The notes under the pieces: model-generated
Seen by the model: the letters and a program-made list of their open reading frames with translations, nothing else
What the model was told of the DNA's origin: nothing
The model's database searches: none
Shown here: positions 15,891 to 23,851 of the stretch, one piece after another
Layout of the letters: each line of letters starts with the position of its first letter
Numbering within the stretch: position 1 is the first letter of the stretch
Translations under genes and position numbers: made by a program
Source: a virus
IMG/VR virus record: IMGVR_UViG_3300042691_026482
Location: 1-39,205 of that record
Direction: 5' to 3' (one strand)
DNA: 39,205 bases

Positions 15891-16283
15891 CCTGGCACAA
15901 GGCCGACACCCGGCTGCAGTGCAGCCCGCGGCTGCGCGCGATCGGCGCGCAGCACGGCACGACGGCGCAGCAGCGCGCCACCCTGGTCTGGCTGGCCGTG
16001 CTTGCCGTGAACGCCGAGCACGACTGCGACGGCAAGCTCGACGCGATCTACGCCGACGTCGGCTACCTGTCGACGTACTGCCCGGCGGTGAACGCGATCG
16101 AGTTCCGGGCGGCCCTGCAGCATCTCGCCGACGCAGGTCTGCTTGAGCTCGGCGACGCTGGTCTGGTGCTGCCCGGCTGGGACGAGACCTGGCGCGCGGT
16201 GAAGACGTCGACGGCGCGCGTGCGGCAGCACCGCGCAATCAAGGCCGAGCGTGATCGCCAGCAGAAGCTGGCGGGCGGTGGCC

Positions 16284-16291
<8 letters not shown>
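15887..16291 (+). CDS. Winged-helix replication-type protein, N-terminal part
   Basis: A 134-residue protein with ATG at 15887. It has the N-terminal plan of phage replication initiators and related helix-turn-helix proteins: 'WHKADTRLQCSPRLRAIG', a helical block ('RATLVWLAVLAVNAEHDCDG'), then a winged-helix-like 'FRAALQHLADAGLLELGD' segment. It ends in a basic helix ('VRQHRAIKAERDRQQKLAGG'), where related proteins usually run on into a basic, low-complexity linker. That linker-like sequence occurs at 17087-17272, after another gene. So this may be the front part of a split gene. Confidence 0.7.
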
Positions 16292-17086
<795 letters not shown>

Positions 17087-17090
<4 letters not shown>

Positions 17091-17272
17091 CCGGCCCAAC
17101 CGTGCAACGCTACCGTGCAACGTTCCCGTGGAACGTTTCACCTAAGCGTTCTGAGGAGAGGAGAGGAGAGGAAACCCCCCTTACCCCCCTCCCCTCCGGG
17201 GAGAGGGGCTCGGCTCGCGCCGAGCAGAACCAGACCCAGCAGCAGAGCTGGGAAGGGTGGGCGCCGTGGTGA
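17087..17272 (+). CDS. Short basic protein, possible C-terminal part of a split replication protein
   Basis: GTG at 17087 overlaps the previous stop, and the stop overlaps the next GTG; 61 residues. It reads as a linker: 'PTVQRYRATFPWNVSPKRSEERRGEE' style, then 'LTPLPSGERGSA', then a Gln-rich tail ending 'WEGWAPW'. This is the composition of the linker and C-terminus of replication-initiator-like phage proteins, whose N-terminal part resembles the gene at 15887. It may be a separate small gene or a remnant left after the Ala-rich gene was inserted. Confidence 0.5.
17153..17219 (+). repeat. Purine run followed by GC hairpins
   Basis: A 22-base purine run (17153-17174) made of GAGGA/GAGAG units is followed by short inverted repeats CTCCCC/GGGGAG and CTCGGC/GCCGAG up to about 17224. 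It lies inside the small basic gene. The purine run contains several Shine-Dalgarno-like AGGAG copies. Confidence 0.5.
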
Positions 17273-17871
17273 CCGACCGCGACCTGCGCCGGATGGGCAT
17301 CTGCTCCCGCAACCCGGCGGCCCGGCGCCTGCTGGCGCTGACCCTCGGCGACTGCGGCGTCGACGCCGTCGAGTGGCTGCTGGTGCGCGCGACGCGCGAC
17401 GTCGGCCCCGCCAACGCCGCCGCGGTCGCCACGCAGCAGCTGCAGGACGGCACCTGGCGCGAGGCCTGGGCCGCCGAGCGGCGCCGGCGCGCCGCCGAGG
17501 AGGTCGGCGAGATGCCGCGCGAGCGCCTCGAGGGTCTCGTCGCCTGCCGCGTGCTCGCCGACCGCCGGACTGTCGACGAGGTCGCCGCCGAGTTCCATCT
17601 CGAGCGCGACGAGGTCCGCCGCCTCGTGATCCGCCACGGCGTGCGCCGCGGCATGACCGACGACCTGATCGGCCAGGCGCTCGGCCTGGTGCCGGCGCGC
17701 CGCGTCGAGCTGCCGCGGCGTCCGGCTGCGTCGGCGCCGGCGTCGAGCGCGCCGGCGCCTGCGGCCGCGCCGGCGCCGACGCGCGCGCAGATCGGCCAGC
17801 TGTACCTACAGGCCGGCCGCCGGCCGCCGGCGCACGTGCTCGAGATCCTGACCGCCACGAGGAAGCCATGA
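17269..17871 (+). CDS. Early protein with possible helix-turn-helix, unknown function
   Basis: I start it at GTG 17269 (GTG 17266 is adjacent); GGGAAGGG lies about 10 bases upstream. 200 residues: a helical N-terminal domain with 'CSRNPAARRLLALTLGDCG', a long charged helix, then 'RTVDEVAAEFHLERDEVRRLVIRHG' (about 102-126), which has helix-turn-helix spacing. A Pro/Ala linker (about 155-180) leads to a short C-terminal helix. Probably a DNA-binding early regulator or replication accessory. Its stop overlaps the next ATG. Confidence 0.65.
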   Translation: MTDRDLRRMGICSRNPAARRLLALTLGDCGVDAVEWLLVRATRDVGPANAAAVATQQLQDGTWREAWAAERRRRAAEEVGEMPRERLEGLVACRVLADRRTVDEVAAEFHLERDEVRRLVIRHGVRRGMTDDLIGQALGLVPARRVELPRRPAASAPASSAPAPAAAPAPTRAQIGQLYLQAGRRPPAHVLEILTATRKP

Positions 17872-18572
17872 AGCCGAAGCCGAAGAAGTTCCGAAAGGCC
17901 GTCCGCGTCTGGACGGGCCCAACAGCGCTTGCCGACTGCCTGCGCCCGATCGCCGAGCTGACGCCGGACCCGCGCAACGCTCGCCGGCACGACGAGCGCA
18001 ACCTCGCCGCCATCCGCAGCAGCGTGACGGCGTTCGGGCAGCTTCGGCCGCTTGTCGTCCAGAAGTCGACCGGCCACGTCGTCGCCGGCAACGGCACGCT
18101 GGCCGTCCTGCGTTCGCTCGGCTGGACGCACGCAGCAGTCACGATTGCCGACCTGACCGACGCACAGGCGCGCGCGTTCGCCATCGCCGACAACCGCACG
18201 GCCGAGCTGGCCGAGTGGGACGTCGGCGAGCTTCAGGCCGCGCTGTCCGATCCCGAGCTCGACGGCCTGCTCGACGCGACCGGCTGGTCGGCCGACGAGA
18301 TCGAGCAGCTGCTGCGCCAGGCCGGCGAGGACCAGGCCGAGGCGCCGAAGCCGGCGAGTGACCCGAAGAAGCCGGCGCCCGCCACGGCCAACACGACGAA
18401 GACGCTGACCAGCGGGACTGCAGAAGGCGAACTGCACGACGAGGTCGACGTCGTCGACGGCATCGGCGAGCAGCTGTGCAGCCGCTGCCAGCAGCCCGTC
18501 ACGCGCGGGCCGCGCAGCGAGGACGTCTACCCCACCCACCCCAGCGGTCGTTACCGCTACGCCGGAGACTGA
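17868..18572 (+). CDS. ParB/Srx-fold nuclease-like protein
   Basis: A 234-residue protein with ATG at 17868 overlapping the upstream stop. Residues ~25-120 are a ParB-N-like domain: 'PIAELTPDPRNARRHDERN', 'IRSSVTAFGQLRPLVV', 'GHVVAGNGTLAVLRSLG' (the ParB box, 69-85) and 'RAFAIADNRTAELAEWD'. In phages such domains are often fused to or paired with DNA methyltransferases; no methyltransferase is present here. After an Ala/Pro/Lys linker, the tail has 'LCSRC' and an 'HPSGRYRY' ending that resembles the zinc-finger gene just downstream. Role likely in DNA handling; partitioning cannot be assumed. Confidence 0.8.
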   Translation: MKPKPKKFRKAVRVWTGPTALADCLRPIAELTPDPRNARRHDERNLAAIRSSVTAFGQLRPLVVQKSTGHVVAGNGTLAVLRSLGWTHAAVTIADLTDAQARAFAIADNRTAELAEWDVGELQAALSDPELDGLLDATGWSADEIEQLLRQAGEDQAEAPKPASDPKKPAPATANTTKTLTSGTAEGELHDEVDVVDGIGEQLCSRCQQPVTRGPRSEDVYPTHPSGRYRYAGD

Positions 18573-18576
18573 CACC

Positions 18577-18762
18577 ATGACCGAAATCGACAACGGACGG
18601 CTGTGCAGCCGCTGCCGCAGCTACATCCCCAGCGGTGGCTGGTTCCTTTGCACGGCCTGCTTGCAGGCTGTGCAGGCCGAAGCACGCAACCGCGTGCGCG
18701 ACCAGTTCCTGCAGGCGATCGCAGAGAAGACGGCGCGCGCCGCAATGGAGGCGCGGCCATGA
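18577..18762 (+). CDS. Small zinc-finger protein (61 aa)
   Basis: ATG at 18577, 4 bases after the ParB-like stop, with GGAGA in the preceding bases. Residues 10-32 hold two C-x2-C pairs ('CSRC' and 'CTAC') spaced for one zinc ribbon; the rest is a charged helix ('QAEARNRVRDQFLQAIAEKTARA'). The first pair and its coding DNA match the end of the ParB-like gene. Stop overlaps the next ATG. Likely DNA-binding or an adaptor; no family assigned. Confidence 0.7.
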   Translation: MTEIDNGRLCSRCRSYIPSGGWFLCTACLQAVQAEARNRVRDQFLQAIAEKTARAAMEARP

Positions 18763-19661
18763 CCGGCGAACCGATCCGTCGCTTCACCCGCGCCACCAAG
18801 AGCGCCAGCCGGCTTCGCCTCGCGCTCTGCGGCCCGACCGGCGCGGGGAAGACGTTCACCGCGCTGTCGATCGCCTGCGCGCTGGGAAAGCGCGTCGCCG
18901 TCATCGACACCGAGCGCGGCAGCTCGCAGAAGTACGCCGACCGCTTCGCGTTCGACGTCCTCGAGCTCGACAACCACAGCCCCGACGACTACCGCGACGC
19001 GATCCAGGCCGCCGTCGTCGAGGCGTACGACGTGCTGATCGTCGACAGCCTGTCGCACGCGTGGATGGGCAAGGGCGGCGCGCTCGAGATGGTCGACCAA
19101 GAAGCGGCGCGCACGAAGGGCAACTCGTTCGGCGCCTGGCGCAACGTGACGCCGAAGCACGTGCGACTGCTCGACGCGATCACGGCGGCGCCGCTGCACG
19201 TGATCGCCACGATGCGGACCAAGACGGAGTGGCTGCAGGAAGAGGTCGACGGCAAGAAGCGCATCCGCAAGATCGGCACTGTGCCGATCCAGCGCGACGG
19301 CATCGAGTTCGAGTTCGACGTGGTCGCTGACCTCGAGCCCGAGCACAACCGGCTGACGGTGACGAAGACTCGATGCGTCGAGCTCGACGGCCTGGTTGTC
19401 GAGAAGGCCGGCAGCGAACTAGCAGACACGCTGGCGCAATGGTTGGCCGGCGACGAGACGCCGTTCGCCAAGGCCGTCGCGGCGATCCAGTCGTCGGGCA
19501 GCTTCGACGAGCTGGCGCTCGCCGCCGAACTGGCGAAGGCGTGCCCGCCACGTGACCGGGACAGGCTCAAGCCGTTGTTCGCCGCGCGCCGCGACCAACT
19601 CACACACACCGACAGCACGGCGTCTGCGCAGCATCAGCGGCGCTCGGAGACGATCCGATGA
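18759..19661 (+). CDS. AAA_24/RecA-like ATPase (Sak4-type candidate)
   Basis: A 300-residue P-loop ATPase with ATG at 18759. Walker A is 'GPTGAGKT' (25-32) and Walker B 'DVLIVDSLSH' (91-100); the RecA-like core also shows 'VAVIDTERG' and 'HVIATMRTKTEW'. This is the layout of AAA_24-type phage ATPases, a group that includes Sak4 single-strand annealing partners. The basic C-terminal 60 residues are poorly conserved in type. It precedes a RusA-like resolvase in the same operon, which supports a recombination role. Confidence 0.8.
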   Translation: MTGEPIRRFTRATKSASRLRLALCGPTGAGKTFTALSIACALGKRVAVIDTERGSSQKYADRFAFDVLELDNHSPDDYRDAIQAAVVEAYDVLIVDSLSHAWMGKGGALEMVDQEAARTKGNSFGAWRNVTPKHVRLLDAITAAPLHVIATMRTKTEWLQEEVDGKKRIRKIGTVPIQRDGIEFEFDVVADLEPEHNRLTVTKTRCVELDGLVVEKAGSELADTLAQWLAGDETPFAKAVAAIQSSGSFDELALAAELAKACPPRDRDRLKPLFAARRDQLTHTDSTASAQHQRRSETIR

Positions 19662-20110
19662 GGGGCCGCCGTGTTGTCCCGGCGGGCTCGACGGCGCGGC
19701 CTAGCGCGCCGTCGGGCTCGTCGCTTTCCGTCGAGCTGCCGTGGCCGGCGCCGACGCTGTGGCCGAACGCTCGCCCGCACTGGGCGGCGAAGGCGCGCGC
19801 GGCGAAGGCGATGCGCCACCTCGGCTTCGTACTGATGCATCACGAGATTGGCGGCCGCACGTTCTACGTCGGCGGCCAGCTGCTGGTCGACCTAGAGTTT
19901 CGGCCACCGGCACGGCGCCGTGACGGCAGCCGCAACCCCAGCGTGCCCGACGTGGACAACTGCGTCGCCGCGCTCAAGTCCGGCCTCGACGGCATCGCCG
20001 ACGCGCTCGGCGTCGACGACCGCGTCTTTCGCCTGCAGCCGCCGCAGCTGCTCGCCGCAAGCGATGAAGCCGCCGCCGGCAGCGTGCGCGTCACAGTGAG
20101 GGGGCACTGA
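19658..20110 (+). CDS. rusA: RusA-like Holliday junction resolvase
   Basis: A 150-residue protein with ATG at 19658 overlapping the upstream stop. It shows the RusA pattern: an N-terminal 'LPWPAPTLWPNARPHWAAKA', and the acidic catalytic set Asp98 and Asp100 ('PDVDN'), Lys107, Asp111 ('GLDGIADALGVDD') and Asp120/121. RusA cuts four-way DNA junctions as a dimer; in phages it resolves recombination intermediates before packaging. An Arg/Pro/Ser leader of ~22 residues precedes the fold, so a start further in is possible. Confidence 0.8.
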   Translation: MRGRRVVPAGSTARPSAPSGSSLSVELPWPAPTLWPNARPHWAAKARAAKAMRHLGFVLMHHEIGGRTFYVGGQLLVDLEFRPPARRRDGSRNPSVPDVDNCVAALKSGLDGIADALGVDDRVFRLQPPQLLAASDEAAAGSVRVTVRGH

Positions 20111-20292
20111 TGCACCGGCACGCCAACCAGATCGCGACAGCGCGCACGCGCGCCGTCGTGCTGTCCCTGTGGGCGTTGGCCTTTCCCGTCGGCCTCGGTG
20201 CCGGCTGGGGATGGCGCGCCGTCGTCTACCTCGTCGCCTCGGTCGTCGCATTGGCCGCGGCGTGGCACCTGTCAGAGAGCACCGACACATGA
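20110..20292 (+). CDS. Small two-helix membrane protein
   Basis: A 60-residue protein with ATG at 20110, overlapping the RusA-like stop by one base, and itself overlapping the next ATG by 4 bases. Two hydrophobic segments (about 15-31 and 37-53) separated by a short 'GWGWR' turn suggest a helical hairpin in the membrane. Holins can look like this, but the gene lies in the early operon far from the tail genes, so I do not call it a holin. Function unknown. Confidence 0.6.
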   Translation: MHRHANQIATARTRAVVLSLWALAFPVGLGAGWGWRAVVYLVASVVALAAAWHLSESTDT

Positions 20293-22232
20293 TCCGCGCG
20301 ACCAACTACGGCCCCACCCGCTTCTGCGGCTGGTGGCGTTCCACCTGCAGCAACTGGCCGACGCACGCCGCCGGCGTGCCGACAGATGTGCAGACGCGCG
20401 ACCGCTGCCGGCGGGTCGTCTTCGGCCCGCTGCTCGGCGATCGCCGCGAAGTCGACCTGCTGCTCGACCTCGGCCCAGGCGAAAGCGTCGACGTCGACCT
20501 GATGACCACGCGCGCCGAGCAGTTCGCGATGCCGGCGTTCGACCCGGCCGGCTACGGCGTGCCGGCCATCCTGTGCCGGACTGGCAGCGGTGACGGCGTC
20601 ACGTTCCCGCTGGCGTTCCTCTCGGCAGAGATCGCCGGCGCGAAGATCCGGTGCACGTTCCGCGGCCGATTCGATGAGCTGACGTGCGCCGACGTCTGGG
20701 TGGACTTCGTGCCCGGCCAAGGATGGGCCGTCTGGGAGGCGATGATCACGGCAGCGAACCCGCTGGTGCCGGAGACGCAATGGTTCGCGTCGGTGCGCGT
20801 CGACGGCAAGCCCGTTCCTAGCGACATCTTGCTGACGTGGATGCACGTTGAGGGCGCGGTCGTGTTCCGGTCGGGCATGAAGGCGCCGGCGACGCTGCTG
20901 CGTGCCGGAGAGACGATGGCACACGGCCAGGCGCGCGCGTTCGTCGGCGTGATCGGATGGCAGCCGTTCGCCGATGCTGACCGCGACGCCGGCTACTGCG
21001 CTGCGCTGCAGGCGATCGTCGCCGTCGAGGTCGACCAGCTGGCGCCGATCGGTCTGCCGCTGCCGGCGCCGGGCAAGCGCTTCGGCGCGCTGATCCAATG
21101 GGGCTCGCGACTGCTGAAGCCGACGCGCGACACGCTCGACGGCTACGACCCGTGCCCGCTGGGCCCGGCGCCGAACTCGTCGGTGACGGGAGCGCAGGAG
21201 GACCAGGGCTACGCGCACGGCGGCGAGTGTGCGGAACCGGGCAACCTGCTGCCGAGCTTCTTCTCTGCGCTCGGCTTGGCGCGCCGTCCGTGTCACTGGA
21301 TCGAGCCGAACGGCGAGCTCCTCGAGCCCGACCAGCACAAGCAGCTGGTGTTCTGGAGCGGTCAGCCGCACTGGCACCGCGGCGTCAGCCCCGACCAGCT
21401 GGGCCTGCCGCGCCTGCCGAGTTCGCTCGAGACCTGCGGATGGTATGGCCCGGACCGCGAGCACTGGTTCTCGAATCGTCTGTGGTTCGCGCTGGCGTCG
21501 ACCGCGTCGCCCGCGCTCTACCGCCTCGCCGAGCACCAGGCGCAGCTGTTCTGCTTCGGCGAGACCGTCGAGCCGGGATGGTCGACCAGCGGCGCCGGCA
21601 CGGCGCGCGGCGTTGGCTGGACGGCGCTCGTCGCGGCCAACCTGCTGCGGCTGCTGCGCGCAGGTCGCCTGCGTGATCGGTTCGTGAAGCGCCTGCTCGA
21701 GCGCATCGAGCGCGTCATCGTGCCGACGCTGCAACCCGCCAGCCTGGAGACCATCCCCGTGATGCATCGGCATCCTGGCACCGACCTGCGCAGCGGCATC
21801 TCGCCGGCGTTCCCGGCGTGGTGGCAGACGTGGCAGCAGGCCGTCGGCGCGTTCGGGTTGTGGATGCTGGCCGAGCAGCGCGAGGTGCGCGCGCATGGAT
21901 GGGGCGCGACCGCCGACACGCTGCAGACCATGGCGCTGGCGTTCGCTCGAGGCGTCACCGACTACGCGACCACCGACGAGCCGAACGGCGACTTGAAGAC
22001 GTGGGACAACGTCGGCCTGCGCAGCGACGGACAGCCGCTGTGGCCGGATCAGTGGCGGCAGGGAGTCGGCGCCACGTGCTCGGGCATGTTCCGCCATTGG
22101 GCGCAGCCGCTGGCGTGGTGGGTCGTGGCGCGTGGATCGCAGGACGCGCGGGCCCGTGACCACTACGAGCGCCTGCGCGGCGAGGCGATGGCCTCGGCGT
22201 CGACCTGCCTAGCATGGATGCCGCCTCTTTGA
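20289..22232 (+). CDS. Large protein of unknown function in the early region (647 aa)
   Basis: ATG at 20289 overlaps the previous stop; 647 residues, no signal peptide, unusually Trp-rich. The N-terminal half (about 1-300) is beta-rich with 'GPLLGDRREVDLLLDLGPGESVDVDL' style strands. The C-terminal half (about 330-640) is helical with repeated Trp-containing helices ('WFSNRLWFALASTASPALYRLAEHQ', 'VGWTALVAANLLRLLRAG', 'FPAWWQTWQQAVGAFGLWMLAEQ'), a plan like an alpha/alpha toroid of the kind seen in six-hairpin glycosidases. It is nonetheless in the early operon, after recombination genes and before packaging. No family recognised; the fold idea is an inference. Confidence 0.75.
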   Translation: MIRATNYGPTRFCGWWRSTCSNWPTHAAGVPTDVQTRDRCRRVVFGPLLGDRREVDLLLDLGPGESVDVDLMTTRAEQFAMPAFDPAGYGVPAILCRTGSGDGVTFPLAFLSAEIAGAKIRCTFRGRFDELTCADVWVDFVPGQGWAVWEAMITAANPLVPETQWFASVRVDGKPVPSDILLTWMHVEGAVVFRSGMKAPATLLRAGETMAHGQARAFVGVIGWQPFADADRDAGYCAALQAIVAVEVDQLAPIGLPLPAPGKRFGALIQWGSRLLKPTRDTLDGYDPCPLGPAPNSSVTGAQEDQGYAHGGECAEPGNLLPSFFSALGLARRPCHWIEPNGELLEPDQHKQLVFWSGQPHWHRGVSPDQLGLPRLPSSLETCGWYGPDREHWFSNRLWFALASTASPALYRLAEHQAQLFCFGETVEPGWSTSGAGTARGVGWTALVAANLLRLLRAGRLRDRFVKRLLERIERVIVPTLQPASLETIPVMHRHPGTDLRSGISPAFPAWWQTWQQAVGAFGLWMLAEQREVRAHGWGATADTLQTMALAFARGVTDYATTDEPNGDLKTWDNVGLRSDGQPLWPDQWRQGVGATCSGMFRHWAQPLAWWVVARGSQDARARDHYERLRGEAMASASTCLAWMPPL

Positions 22233-22245
22233 GCGTCGCGCCCTA

Positions 22246-23022
22246 ATGATCCAGACAAAGTACCAGGACAAGCTCAAGCGCGTAACCGTCGGAGATGACG
22301 GGACGATCTACGTAGACGGCAAGGCGGCGGCACTGCGCACGAACACCGGGACGGGGTACAACCAGTTCAACGTCGACCGGGCGACGTTCCGCGCACATCG
22401 CGTCATCGCGTGGAGTCTGTTTGGCGATGCAATGGACCAACGTTTCCCGAGGGTCGCGGCTGTGCTTGGCGACGGCGTCGTCTGGGACGTGGCCCACAAG
22501 AACCGGAACCGGACCGACAACCGACCCGAAAACCTCATGTGGTGCCCGAGATCGTTCAACGCCAAGCATTCGATCCTCTGCCCGGTAGTTTCGCGGATTA
22601 TCGGCTACTCACCTGAGTTAATCGCCAAGAGACGAGCGGCGGGCAGGAAATGGTGGGCGATGCTCACGGAACAACAGAAGCAGGAGCATCGAGACCAATC
22701 AGCTCAACTAATGAAAGAGCAGCGCGCACCGATCGAGAAGAAGCCGTTGACGAAGGAGGACCGAGCACGAATCGCGCGCGCAAGCTGGGCCACAGCAAGC
22801 GACGAGCGACGCGATCGACTGCGAAACCGAAACCGTGCACGCGCCGACTTCGCAAACGTGCGACGAGGCACCGCGCATCCTTTCGCGAAACTGACCCTAG
22901 AGATAGCCGCACGTCTTCGAGAGTGGAGGGCGACGGGCCGCAGCGTTAGGCAACTGGCGCGGGAGCTGGGCATCAGCAAGACGCACGCCCACCGCGTCTC
23001 TCGAGGAGAAGGCTGGCAATGA
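22246..23022 (+). CDS. HNH endonuclease with C-terminal helix-turn-helix (homing-type)
   Basis: A 258-residue protein. The HNH motif is intact: His51 ('FRAHRVIAWSLFG'), His84 ('WDVAHKNRNRTDN') and Asn92/Asn96 ('NRPENLMW'). The middle is a charged helical linker; residues ~232-258 ('SVRQLARELGISKTHAHRVS') form a helix-turn-helix like the DNA-recognition modules of free-standing homing endonucleases. Base composition here is visibly less GC-rich than the surrounding genes, supporting recent entry. Because it sits next to the terminase genes it could also be a packaging-associated HNH protein, but the C-terminal HTH favours homing. Confidence 0.8.
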   Translation: MIQTKYQDKLKRVTVGDDGTIYVDGKAAALRTNTGTGYNQFNVDRATFRAHRVIAWSLFGDAMDQRFPRVAAVLGDGVVWDVAHKNRNRTDNRPENLMWCPRSFNAKHSILCPVVSRIIGYSPELIAKRRAAGRKWWAMLTEQQKQEHRDQSAQLMKEQRAPIEKKPLTKEDRARIARASWATASDERRDRLRNRNRARADFANVRRGTAHPFAKLTLEIAARLREWRATGRSVRQLARELGISKTHAHRVSRGEGWQ

Positions 23023-23314
23023 TGCACGGCGCAGCGCATACCAATACAGCACCCCTTCACGGTGGGGTGCCACAGTGGCATGGGGGGGCATGGGTCCCTG
23101 CCCCCACAACCCCCCTGGTACAAGGGTCACGGGTCGAGTGCTCTCGCAATACCTGGGTCGCCATTTTGCCGTGTCGCCGCCGCCGCACGGCCGCCACGGC
23201 CCGATTCTGGCGTCCGGCACCGTCCGAGCGGCAGGCGACGCCGCCTCGCCCAAACGGGCTGCCACGCAACCAGGAAGCCGACGGTCGCACCGTATTTGAC
23301 CCCCTGACGACCCG
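23023..23314. other. Non-coding hairpin-rich stretch upstream of terS; candidate cos region
   Basis: No gene of phage type fits in these ~290 bases. It begins with three inverted repeats: GCACCCC/GGGGTGC (23049-23055 and 23064-23070), GCCAC-A-GTGGC (23069-23079) and GGGGGCA/TGCCCCC (23084-23090 and 23099-23105), all with short loops. Lambda-type phages carry cos just upstream of the small terminase gene, which is where this lies. The hairpins could instead terminate early transcription. Confidence 0.5.
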
Positions 23315-23851
23315 ATGACCGCTCGACCCGACTGGGACGCGCTCGCCGCGGCCGCTGGCGTCAGCCGGCGCACGCTGGAGCGCTACCGGCGGTCGGGCGC
23401 GCCCGTGCCCGTCGGCGGCGAGCAGGTCGCCGCGTGGGCGGCCCGGCTGCGGTCGTGGGTCCGGTCCCGGCCTGGCCGAGCTGGCCGCGCGCTCGGCGAC
23501 GAGCCGGCGGCCGCGCCGGCGCCGGCTCCCGGCGTCGACTGGGAAGAGCAGAGCCGGCGAGCGCTGGCGCTCACCCGGATGCACGACCTGGCGGTGAAGC
23601 GCGGCGAGTTCCTGGCGCGCAAGCGCGTCGTCGAGGAGTGGGCGCGCCGGTGCTGGACGTTCCGCCAGCGAGCGCTGGCGCTGCCGCGCATCCTGGCCGC
23701 GAGGTGCGCGCGCGCCGAGGCTGACGTCGTCGAGCGCGAGGCCGACGCGATCGTGCGCGAGATGCTGCTCGAGTTCGCGCGCCGCGCCGAGCTGACGCCG
23801 ACCCCTGACGACTTCGACGAGCCGGCGCCGCCGGCGCAGGAGACGTCGTGA
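23315..23851 (+). CDS. terS: Terminase small subunit
   Basis: A 178-residue protein. The N-terminus is a helix-turn-helix ('WDALAAAAGVSRRTLERYRRSG'), as in Nu1-type small terminases that bind cos; a Pro/Ala linker (about 60-72) leads into a helical C-terminal domain ('VKRGEFLARKRVVEEWARRCWTFRQRA') used for oligomerisation and for TerL contact. It overlaps the terL start by 4 bases (GTGA). Assigned by context plus HTH; direct homology to a named family is not certain. Confidence 0.8.
   Translation: MTARPDWDALAAAAGVSRRTLERYRRSGAPVPVGGEQVAAWAARLRSWVRSRPGRAGRALGDEPAAAPAPAPGVDWEEQSRRALALTRMHDLAVKRGEFLARKRVVEEWARRCWTFRQRALALPRILAARCARAEADVVEREADAIVREMLLEFARRAELTPTPDDFDEPAPPAQETS

Noticed and set aside
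20226-22163. A 645-codon reverse frame opposite the early 647-residue gene
   Set aside because: The forward protein has a balanced composition, Trp/Phe helices and perfect operon overlaps; the reverse one is Arg/Ala-rich like other shadows.
23062-23307. Short open frames in the gap upstream of terS
   Set aside because: Overlapping frames in all phases with Arg/Pro/His-rich products and no ribosome binding site; the inverted repeats explain the sequence better.
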